The notes under the pieces: model-generated | Databases searched by the model: none | What the model saw: the letters and a program-made list of their open reading frames with translations, nothing else | Told to the model about the DNA's origin: nothing | Program-made: the position numbers and the translations under genes | In this document: in pieces, positions 58,032 through 64,000 of the stretch | Position numbering within the stretch: the first letter of the stretch is position 1 | Layout: every line of letters starts with the position of its first letter | NCBI RefSeq assembly: GCF_034424155.1 | Contig: NZ_CP139992.1 | Coordinates: forward strand, 698,012 to 762,011 | Reading direction: 5' to 3' | Length of the DNA: 64,000 bases | From: Hafnia alvei | GTDB lineage: Bacteria > Pseudomonadota > Gammaproteobacteria > Enterobacterales > Enterobacteriaceae

Positions 58032-58498
58032 GCGTCGGTAAACTGTACGTTACCATTGCAGTATTTTCTGGTGTTTTTTTCATAGCGAAGCTCTATGCAC
58101 TCAAGATGGCTATGCGTCTCTTCGGTAGGGGCTTTAGTGTTGTGCATAACTGGAGAAACACCGACAACTTTCACACCTTCAAGCAGGATACGGAAATATT
58201 CCGCTTCCTGTCCTACATCGTTGATCGTGTACCATTTAAACTCAGCAGATGTTAGCGTCTGACCAGTGGCAACAGCTTTATAGAGGTAAGGGAAGGAACT
58301 ATCAAATTCTTTTTGAAGTAGCACGGCTGAGTGCTTGCGGGTTCCTGTGATCTTTTCCGTCATTCTGTCAGTTGGAATACTCAGATTATGAGAAAACCCG
58401 GCGATCTCAATGCTGCTGTCCCGGTCTTGAACGTCTACAGATTCCTTAATGTCCGCACCGCCATCGCCTTGGAGCCATAGGTAAGCTGGAATAGCCAT
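58007..58498 (-). CDS. hcp: Type VI secretion tube protein Hcp
   Basis: Hcp hexamers stack into the tube that type VI secretion systems expel; small effectors ride inside or fused to it. The 163-residue protein is a complete Hcp1-family member: MAIPAYLWLQGDGGADIKESVDVQDRDSSIEIAGFSHNL at the N-terminus, TGTRKHSAVLLQKEFD in the middle, and LECIELRYEKNT...DAWNGRAQA at the C-terminus, where typical enterobacterial Hcps also end (WNERATA). No other T6SS component is in the window, so it is an orphan hcp that must use a system encoded elsewhere. Its end overlaps the toxin-like gene by 25 nt. A GAGG lies about 11 nt before the start, rather far. Confidence 0.93.
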   Translation of the reverse strand: MAIPAYLWLQGDGGADIKESVDVQDRDSSIEIAGFSHNLSIPTDRMTEKITGTRKHSAVLLQKEFDSSFPYLYKAVATGQTLTSAEFKWYTINDVGQEAEYFRILLEGVKVVGVSPVMHNTKAPTEETHSHLECIELRYEKNTRKYCNGNVQFTDAWNGRAQA

Positions 58499-58544
58499 TT
58501 TTTCTTTTTCCTCATGTTGTTATGAATATCCATAAGGAAAGTGT

Positions 58545-58556
58545 ACCTATAGGTGG
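58545..58556. repeat. ACCTATAGGTGG repeat upstream of hcp
   Basis: This 12-mer, containing the perfect palindrome ACCTATAGGT, occurs here about 50 nt before hcp and again at 56761-56772 beyond the end of the operon, in direct orientation. It could be an operator or a recombination mark, or chance. Confidence 0.5.
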
Positions 58557-58623
58557 CATGTACGGTAAATAATCAAATGTAACAAAATCATTAATGTAAG
58601 TGCGGTTAAATTTGAGTTAAGTT

Positions 58624-59076
58624 GTGCTAAAAATAAGCAGGCTGGAGTGGTCTCTTTACTTTTCGCAGTTATCGAACGTCTTCACATTTGGGGAATACTT
58701 ACTGTTCGTTGTAAACCATCATGTATTCATCACGCATGACTACCAGCGTTGGGAGCGGGGAGATTGCTACAGGTATACTCTTTGGCTGTTTGATCGTAGT
58801 GTGGAGAGTAGTGATCGTATTCTGTATACGAATATCTTCACGATCAGGATTCAGCAATGCCTTAATATTATTCAACTTAATCAGTATGTTACTTATAAAG
58901 TGGCGAACCTTAATGATGTCTTTTGTCCTGATGGATTTTCGCCAGGCTCATTTATTCTCGCACAGATACCGCATGTAAGCAGGTACAAAGACCTGAAAGA
59001 TCCACACACCAGAATGACCTTGAAAAATATACTGATTGTTCTTAATAGTCATATGTACAATGTTGGGATGGAGTAA
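58624..59076 (+). CDS. Hypothetical protein at the right end of the islet
   Basis: This 150-codon frame starts at GTG 58624 and ends 11 nt before the right attachment repeat. I do not recognise it. The sequence is aromatic-rich (SLYFSQLSNVFTFGEYLLFVV near residue 10, YKDLKDPHTRMTLKNILIVLN near residue 120), with no clear signal peptide, membrane span or known motif. It is divergent from hcp. No Shine-Dalgarno is evident. It could be a real cargo gene, a decayed gene, or a spurious frame in AT-rich DNA; a competing 85-codon ORF overlaps it. Confidence 0.35.
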   Translation: MLKISRLEWSLYFSQLSNVFTFGEYLLFVVNHHVFITHDYQRWERGDCYRYTLWLFDRSVESSDRILYTNIFTIRIQQCLNIIQLNQYVTYKVANLNDVFCPDGFSPGSFILAQIPHVSRYKDLKDPHTRMTLKNILIVLNSHMYNVGME

Positions 59077-59120
59077 CGAGAGTCTCTACGAGGGTTCGAT
59101 TCCCTTCGCCCGCTCCAAAT
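59066..59120 (+). pseudogene. tRNA-Gly fragment containing the right attachment repeat (attR)
   Basis: 59087-59120 is identical to the tRNA-Gly 3' end. The preceding ATGGAGTAACGAGAG (59068-59082) resembles ATGGTAGAACGAGAG of the tRNA D-arm/anticodon stem. The anticodon loop region between them (about 14 nt) is missing. It looks like a decayed tRNA-Gly rather than a bare attachment core. Confidence 0.6.
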
Positions 59121-59203
59121 CTCTCCATCCCCCTGTAGTCCACTCATTTCAACTTTTACTCGATAAATCCATATTTATTAGGATATTGAAAGTGTTTCAT
59201 GAC

Positions 59204-59836
59204 TCATGCTGTTTTCCTTGTAGCAACCTGCTGTAAAGCGACAAAACGATTTAATAGCGATCGCTTAAATGTGATTTTGTCCGCGTCATAAAACAAGGCG
59301 TCATCAATAAAGATGTCGATAAAGAAAGGCACCGGAATCTTTTGGCCTTTTCCCATCGAACGGTCAAGGCCGTGCATATAGACAGGAATAATGGGAACTT
59401 CAGGGCATTGCTGGCTCAAATGCCAGATGCCGGATTTTATTTCTGAAAATTTACCCGGCTCTCCGCGTGTGCCCTCGGGAAAAATAATCACAATTTTCTT
59501 TTCATTTAATGCATCAACGCAGGCTTGTAACGGGTTGGTCTGATGGGCTCCACGATAAACAGGGATGATGCCGATCACCTTCAGTGCAAACCAACTAATC
59601 AACTTGTTTTTCAAAAAGTAATCTGCCGCTGCGACGGGCTGCACGTTGACCAACGTTGAGAGCGGAAATAGGGTGAATAGTGTCAGCACGTCGAGATGGC
59701 TATTGTGATTCGCTACGATAATCGCTGGGCCATCTATCGGTAATTTTTTACGGTTAGAGACACGAACACCGAGCCAAATCCAAACCACGGGATAGGCAAC
59801 GCATAGCGTAAAAATCCAGCGCAGCATGCGGTTCAT
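59204..59836 (-). CDS. PlsC-family 1-acylglycerol-3-phosphate acyltransferase
   Basis: This 210-residue protein belongs to the lysophosphatidate acyltransferase (PlsC) family. The catalytic NHxxxxD motif is VANHNSHLDVL near residue 42, and the second motif FPEGTRGEPGKF lies near residue 120. An N-terminal hydrophobic segment (WIFTLCVAYPVVWIWLGV, about residues 7-24) anchors it in the inner membrane. It is the third gene of an operon behind ynbA-like and ynbB-like genes, with a 9-nt gap, so it probably contributes the acyl donor step for the same unusual phospholipid product. It is distinct from the housekeeping PlsC. Confidence 0.88.
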   Translation of the reverse strand: MNRMLRWIFTLCVAYPVVWIWLGVRVSNRKKLPIDGPAIIVANHNSHLDVLTLFTLFPLSTLVNVQPVAAADYFLKNKLISWFALKVIGIIPVYRGAHQTNPLQACVDALNEKKIVIIFPEGTRGEPGKFSEIKSGIWHLSQQCPEVPIIPVYMHGLDRSMGKGQKIPVPFFIDIFIDDALFYDADKITFKRSLLNRFVALQQVATRKTA

Positions 59837-59845
59837 GAGTGTTCC

Positions 59846-60775
59846 TTAAACGTAAAAGTAATAATAAAAATGGAAGAACAGCGGTGCGGTATAAATCAGC
59901 GAGTCCATGCGATCGAGAATACCGCCGTGCCCGGGCAGCAGTTTGCCGGAGTCTTTCACGCCGAAGTCTCGTTTAATCGCTGACATCACCACGTCACCGC
60001 AGAATCCACTTAGGCCAATAATGACACCTGCCGCCAATGAATGGTGCCAATCCATTGGTGTAAGAAGTGGGCCAAAAATCGCTGCTAGCAGAGTGGTGGT
60101 CATGACTCCGCCGATTAATCCGGCCAGCGTTTTATTTGGGCTGACTTTAGGCGTAACTTTAATTTTGCCCAGTGATTTACCCCACAGATACTGGGCAATG
60201 TCGTTAAGCTCTGTCGTTGCGACTAAGAAAATAACCAGCAAAGCCCCCGCATTGGCATTAATGCCGGGCAGCGTTAGCAGAAAGGCAACGTGACTCAATG
60301 CAAAAACCGTGGTCATCATGCCCCAGTGCATGACCGACGCAGAATGTAAGAATCCTTTGGTATCGCCGACGATAACCATGCGAGCCGGTAGGAATAAAAA
60401 TACATAAATAGGAATGAAGATAATGAACATTCCGTACCACGACATGCCTATCCAGATATATTGCAGAGGAATTGCGGCGTACATCCATAGCAATGGCACG
60501 CTGTCTGAACGTCGCGTTGGGGCTAGCGTCAGGTACTCTTTTAATGACAGAAAACTGATAAAGCCGAAGAAAGTCAGCGCCAGCCATTTGGGTGACAACA
60601 TCGCGAGTGAAAATAGGCAAATGATTACCCACCAACTATTGATGCGTTGTTGTAACTCCAACCAATCGCGCTGTGGACGGAGTTTTTTTAAGGCGAAGAT
60701 AATCATAGTCGCCAGTAGTAAAACGCTGAAGATCCCGCCTAGGCAATAATATAGCGTGTGCATGGTATCAGGCAT
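59846..60775 (-). CDS. ynbB: CDP-diglyceride synthase-like protein (YnbB type)
   Basis: This 309-residue membrane protein is homologous to phosphatidate cytidylyltransferases (CdsA) and closest to E. coli YnbB. The C-terminal signature is GFCGDVVMSAIKRDFGVKDSGKLLPGHGGILDRMDSLI, near residues 258-295. About seven hydrophobic helices precede it, with ELNDIAQYLWGKSLGKIKVTPKVSPNKTLAG near residue 195. The start at 60775 has GGAGG 7 nt upstream and overlaps the preceding gene by 8 nt. The ORF is open to 60886, but that part lies inside the neighbour. It should make CDP-diacylglycerol for the adjacent CDP-alcohol transferase. Confidence 0.88.
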   Translation of the reverse strand: MPDTMHTLYYCLGGIFSVLLLATMIIFALKKLRPQRDWLELQQRINSWWVIICLFSLAMLSPKWLALTFFGFISFLSLKEYLTLAPTRRSDSVPLLWMYAAIPLQYIWIGMSWYGMFIIFIPIYVFLFLPARMVIVGDTKGFLHSASVMHWGMMTTVFALSHVAFLLTLPGINANAGALLVIFLVATTELNDIAQYLWGKSLGKIKVTPKVSPNKTLAGLIGGVMTTTLLAAIFGPLLTPMDWHHSLAAGVIIGLSGFCGDVVMSAIKRDFGVKDSGKLLPGHGGILDRMDSLIYTAPLFFHFYYYFYV

Positions 60776-61370
60776 TTTTCGCCTCCAAAGCACTGCGGCA
60801 GCGGTTAATGCAGGTCCACGCAAGTAACAGTGCCGCAATACCAAATACGATATTGGCAACGCTGACATACTGAGGCCAGAGCGCAATAAATAGACCTAAT
60901 GCACCAAGCACAAACGCTCGATCGCTTTTGCCGAGTGGACCGCGGTAGTTCCGGATCCCTGTTAATGTTTGGGCGATGACACCACAAAACTCGGTGAGCC
61001 AGGAAAGCAGTACCACGAGTATCACCAGCCAAGGCGCGATGCCGGTTAAAAAAGCGAAAGCAAGGTAGAGCGCAGCATCGGAAATAATGTCGCCAACTTC
61101 ATTCAGAATGGCACCGAGCGTTGATTGCTGCTTAAACTCTCTGGCCAGCATGCCGTCGATAGCGTTTAGCGCCATGCGAAAGAATAAATAAAACGGCAGC
61201 GAAATATATAAAATTGGTGTAGGGAAATACATCAGCAATCCGCCTAGAAATACGGACGTCAGCATGGCCAGTAGCGTGACCTGATTGGCCGTCACCCCCC
61301 CAGCGTGGAGTTTGACAACCATGGGTCTTAATAGATTCTGAAACTTAGGTTTAATGTCGTATAAGGTCAC
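60768..61370 (-). CDS. ynbA: CDP-alcohol phosphatidyltransferase (YnbA type)
   Basis: This 200-residue membrane protein is a CDP-alcohol phosphatidyltransferase. The motif D(x)2DG(x)2AR(x)8G(x)3D(x)3D is present as NAIDGMLAREFKQQSTLGAILNEVGDIISD near residues 67-96. It aligns with E. coli YnbA over its length (MTLYDIKPKFQNLLRP, VTANQVTLLAML, GPLGKSDRAFV). The start is a GTG at 61370 with AGGAG upstream. It heads a three-gene operon with ynbB-like and plsC-like genes. The alcohol acceptor is unknown. In E. coli ynbAB are followed by ynbCD, which are not seen here. Confidence 0.88.
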   Translation of the reverse strand: MTLYDIKPKFQNLLRPMVVKLHAGGVTANQVTLLAMLTSVFLGGLLMYFPTPILYISLPFYLFFRMALNAIDGMLAREFKQQSTLGAILNEVGDIISDAALYLAFAFLTGIAPWLVILVVLLSWLTEFCGVIAQTLTGIRNYRGPLGKSDRAFVLGALGLFIALWPQYVSVANIVFGIAALLLAWTCINRCRSALEAKNA

Positions 61371-61833
61371 GTTATGGCTCCTGCCAAATAATTTAAATCC
61401 ACTTATCCTCGAAGGCTATTCAGTGCGCCAGCAAAGCATTTATGGCTTCACTGAGGCAGATATTATGTGTCGCATAAAAGAAGAGAGGGGAAGAGAAATC
61501 CTTTGGCATCGTTCTATCCTACATCCGTTTTAGTTGTAAATATTTACGCGATTTTTATAGGGTTAATTGTGTTTTATTTCACAAAAACGAGCAATGTTTT
61601 TAAATGTAATAGCCTCATCTTTACATATTTTCGGATTTTTCATGCGTTGTATCTGTATGCACTGCACATCCTATTATTCTAAATAGCAAGGTAGTGAACG
61701 ATTTAGATGCAAAAGAACATCATCCATTTAATAAAATCCAGATGAAGATGATTTTTTAGTATAAGTTTTGATTATGAATGAAACGATGATCTCCTTATTC
61801 GCTACTCGACTTCAGAATTTAATTGTATATTTA
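61371..61833. other. AT-rich gap between ynbA-like gene and LuxR-type gene
   Basis: This 463-nt stretch is very AT-rich. A 71-codon ORF on the plus strand (61467-61682) has hydrophobic content but no clear start signal or family. I see no terminator hairpin or RNA gene. The ynbA-like promoter must lie in its left part. Confidence 0.4.
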
Positions 61834-62370
61834 TTATTTGAATAGACCGCCTGTGTATATCGGCTTTGCAAGGTAATACAACTCTTGTTTACTTTTCGCA
61901 CCTACTTTGATCATAATGTTTCGCTTATGTGAACTAATTATTTTCGCCCCAGTTTTAAGTATTTTTGCGCTTTGAATATTCGTCATTCCATGCATTGTGA
62001 AATATAGGATTTTTGACTCCATGCTCGTGAGGTAAGTCGCCGATCTAATCGATGTGTTATCAGACAGTCGTGAATGAATTAGACTAGATAACCGATACTT
62101 TATCTTGTCGATAGAATCATTTTTATCAACCCAAAATACATTTCCATTGATGCATTCAGTAAATAGTCTCAAGAGTAAAAATACTTTTTTAGCACAAAGG
62201 ATAATACATTTGTCGGCACTTTTTATTGATGACAAATTGACACCGTAGGTATCATTAATATCAATATCAATAATTGCTATTTTCTTCTCCTTGAGTTCAG
62301 CAGAGGTGAAAATGATGATCTCCTCTAAGGCTAAACGTAGAAAACTATTGTTGGTAATAACATTTTCCAT
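61834..62370 (-). CDS. LuxR-type (GerE helix-turn-helix) transcription regulator
   Basis: This 178-residue protein has a C-terminal LuxR/GerE DNA-binding domain at about residues 113-172 (LTSMESKILYFTMHGMTNIQSAKILKTGAKIISSHKRNIMIKVGAKSKQELYYLAK). The N-terminal 110 residues are not a canonical receiver: no phospho-acceptor pattern with conserved acidic pocket and lysine can be followed with confidence. The layout resembles small enterobacterial LuxR proteins such as the RcsA, BglJ and MrkI/EcpR types. The gene is AT-rich and stands alone; its target is unknown. A diguanylate cyclase gene is divergent about 590 nt away. Confidence 0.75.
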   Translation of the reverse strand: MENVITNNSFLRLALEEIIIFTSAELKEKKIAIIDIDINDTYGVNLSSIKSADKCIILCAKKVFLLLRLFTECINGNVFWVDKNDSIDKIKYRLSSLIHSRLSDNTSIRSATYLTSMESKILYFTMHGMTNIQSAKILKTGAKIISSHKRNIMIKVGAKSKQELYYLAKPIYTGGLFK

Positions 62371-62958
62371 ACGGATTATTCTTAGGTCTTAATGTCTGAT
62401 TTGGTTTGTAGTATTTATGCTAACATGCTTGGCTTTATGTCGGTGTTTATAACTATAAAACTAATTTATTTGATAACATTGTCTGTCTGGAGCTTAATGT
62501 ATAGGTTTTAATTCTTTGTTTTCCTATCTGTGGGCGGCCTTGGTTATCAATAGCCATTCATCTGACTACTGGCAGTATGCTTTTCCACATTCACTCTTGC
62601 TGTTTCCATTCGAGATTCGCCATCTTACATCAAGGTTTGTTTTTGTATAAAGTTACATCAATACAAAAACGCGAGATAAAAACCTATAAGTTAAGCTTTC
62701 TTGTTTGTGTTTACTCTGAGTTTTACGTGATTTTAAGTATAAATTACCAGTGTAGGTTTTGACTGCTATTCTTTTGTCAGCTAGGAAATACTGTGTCTTT
62801 CTTTGTGAACGGATGCCGGAATACGGCCAACGCAAAGGATGCATCTATCCATTGGATGACGAAACAGTATTAGCCGCTACGCATTTTAGTACGCCGCCAC
62901 GGAGGGATGCTGAACCCTAATGACAATCGATTTTCCATGGTATATTGAATAAGCGCCT
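62371..62958. other. Gap between LuxR-type gene and diguanylate cyclase gene
   Basis: 588 nt, AT-rich on the left. Near the right end a 35-codon frame at 62813-62920 (MPEYGQRKGCIYPLDDETV...) has backbone-like base composition but no Shine-Dalgarno; it may be a gene remnant or small protein. The dgc promoter presumably lies at the right. Confidence 0.4.
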
Positions 62959-63975
62959 ATGAAGCTCAGTGACGACATTTCTACACGTTCAACCAACTTT
63001 CATCATTTCATCACTATAGCTTCGCTGGTAGTGAGTTTGATCTGTTTTGTTATGTTCTACTACAAAATTGATAAAATGAACTCAGACCTAGAAGGCGTTC
63101 TCAGTATTTCAATCATGAAGTCTGAATATTTGACTAAAATAAACGATATCATTTATTCACGTGTAGAAAAAGATGAGTCATATCAAAAAAATGTCGCTGG
63201 GATTTATAAAACCTATGTCAGTGATATTTTTAACTCAAAAATTTCGGATGCAGTAAAGTTTGAAGAAGAGCATTTTGCAGAGAATATTTATCTCAAAGCA
63301 CGCGATCAGGATGCTCGTCAAATTTATCATGATATTGCTATTGATAATAATCGCTTTCCTGAGTTGGCAAAGAACTTATTAGACCAAACCAAAGCAACGT
63401 ATAACCGACAATTGATCATTCTTATTTTGATCCCAACGCTGATGGCGCTGTTGCGTTGCATTCAATCAATCTACTATTTTTATTCTCTGCGCAAGCTGCG
63501 TGGTAACTACATGATTGACCCACTCACGGGTGTCTATAACCGTCGCTATTTGCCACGCATTCGTGAAACTGAGGGTATTTGCTATATTTTGGCCATTGAT
63601 GTGGATAACTTTAAAACGGTTAATGATACTTGGGGCCACGCATTTGGTGATACGGTCTTGCAGCAATGTACCTATCGCATGAAAGAGCATCTTCGCGATC
63701 ACGATATCGTGGTTCGCATGGGCGGCGATGAGTTTTCAATCTTCTTGTTTAAAACCGACGAAGTTGGCGCACAAAGAGCAGCTCAACGTTTGCTAGATAC
63801 CATTAACGAACAGGCGCTTGAATTGCCTGATGGCGGAACATTTACGCCATCACTCTCTATTGGCATGGCTAAATGTCATGGGAATGTCGAATTGGCGATG
63901 AATATTGCGGACCAAAATCTGTATAAGTCGAAGAAGAAAGGAAAAAATACGATTTCGTTCGGAGGAGATAAGTAA
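62959..63975 (+). CDS. Membrane-bound diguanylate cyclase (GGDEF)
   Basis: This 338-residue protein should make cyclic di-GMP from two GTP. A transmembrane helix at about residues 17-36 is followed by an approximately 115-residue periplasmic sensor region, mostly helical, and a second helix at about 151-170. The cytoplasmic GGDEF domain starts at DPLTGVYNRRYL near residue 187. The active-site GGDEF at residues 255-259 is intact and preceded by RDHD at 246-249, the RxxD inhibitory site at its usual five-residue spacing, so product inhibition is likely. The domain end reaches NLYKSKKKGKNTI. The sensor domain is not one I can name. The start at 62959 has a weak Shine-Dalgarno. Confidence 0.93.
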   Translation: MKLSDDISTRSTNFHHFITIASLVVSLICFVMFYYKIDKMNSDLEGVLSISIMKSEYLTKINDIIYSRVEKDESYQKNVAGIYKTYVSDIFNSKISDAVKFEEEHFAENIYLKARDQDARQIYHDIAIDNNRFPELAKNLLDQTKATYNRQLIILILIPTLMALLRCIQSIYYFYSLRKLRGNYMIDPLTGVYNRRYLPRIRETEGICYILAIDVDNFKTVNDTWGHAFGDTVLQQCTYRMKEHLRDHDIVVRMGGDEFSIFLFKTDEVGAQRAAQRLLDTINEQALELPDGGTFTPSLSIGMAKCHGNVELAMNIADQNLYKSKKKGKNTISFGGDK

Positions 63976-64000
63976 AAATGATCCTGAATAAAATTAGACT

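Larger units (their letters stand above)
56659..59120. mobile_element. tRNA-Gly-associated genomic islet carrying an Hcp/toxin/immunity module
   Basis: The last 31 nt of the tRNA gene plus AAT (56659-56692) recur exactly at 59087-59120, a 34-bp direct repeat typical of attL/attR left by tyrosine-recombinase integration. The 2.4 kb between them is more AT-rich than the backbone and carries hcp, a toxin-44-like gene, a putative immunity gene and an unknown ORF. No integrase, transposase or excisionase frame is visible, so it may be immobile, or mobilised in trans. The tRNA itself remains intact on the left. Confidence 0.8.

Noticed and set aside
61467..61682. 71-codon hydrophobic ORF
   Set aside because: AT-rich DNA easily gives hydrophobic frames; no start signal or conservation evidence.

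Overview
This is a chromosomal window from an enterobacterium (order Enterobacterales). Proteins match Escherichia coli homologues residue by residue over long stretches, and the order metK / speA / speB / loiP / tktA / epd-pgk-fbaA / mscS / argO / yggE / argP / rpiA / serA / fau-ssrS-zapA / ygfB-pepP-ubiH-ubiI / gcvTHP / trhA / ygfZ / sdhE-cptA / fldB / xerD-dsbC-recJ-prfB-lysS is the E. coli 65-66 min backbone. Moderate GC, an acetoin (budRAB) cluster and a second loiP copy suggest a non-Escherichia lineage. Hafniaceae (Hafnia or Obesumbacterium) is my best guess, not a proven one.

Layout. 1-7.2 kb: metK (SAM synthesis) divergent from the arginine decarboxylase/agmatinase pair speA and speB. 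These two are separated here by a PHP phosphoesterase gene and an antisense orphan gene with a nuclease-like motif. 7.7-12.4 kb: fdnGHI, the nitrate-inducible selenocysteine formate dehydrogenase, with recognisable FNR and NarL/NarP sites, an in-frame UGA and a SECIS hairpin. 12.4-14.1 kb: two tandem loiP-type lipoprotein metalloproteases. 14.4-21.3 kb: tktA, epd-pgk-fbaA and mscS. 21.5-27.8 kb: argO, yggE, argP, rpiA, serA, fau, 6S RNA and zapA. 28-37.7 kb: ygfB-pepP-ubiH-ubiI (ubiquinone) and gcvTHP (glycine cleavage). 37.8-47 kb: an accessory block of budR/budAB, an AGCS symporter, a hairpin-rich non-coding element, trhA, tsx and a shikimate dehydrogenase-like gene. 47-56.4 kb: ygfZ, sdhE-cptA, fldB, xerD-dsbC-recJ-prfB-lysS, with the programmed RF2 frameshift.

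56.6-59.1 kb: the most unusual part. A tRNA-Gly(CCC) gene is followed 2.4 kb later by a 34-bp direct repeat of its 3' end. Between the repeats is an islet without a visible integrase. It carries, on the minus strand and with overlapping ends, an Hcp (type VI secretion tube protein), a small protein resembling the polymorphic toxin 44 domain, and a membrane-anchored putative immunity protein. Hcp ends at its canonical C-terminus and the toxin lies in the -1 frame with a 25-nt overlap, so this looks like a split or translationally coupled version of an Hcp-effector fusion.

59.2-64 kb: a ynbA/ynbB/acyltransferase phospholipid operon, an orphan LuxR-type regulator and a membrane diguanylate cyclase, separated by long AT-rich gaps.
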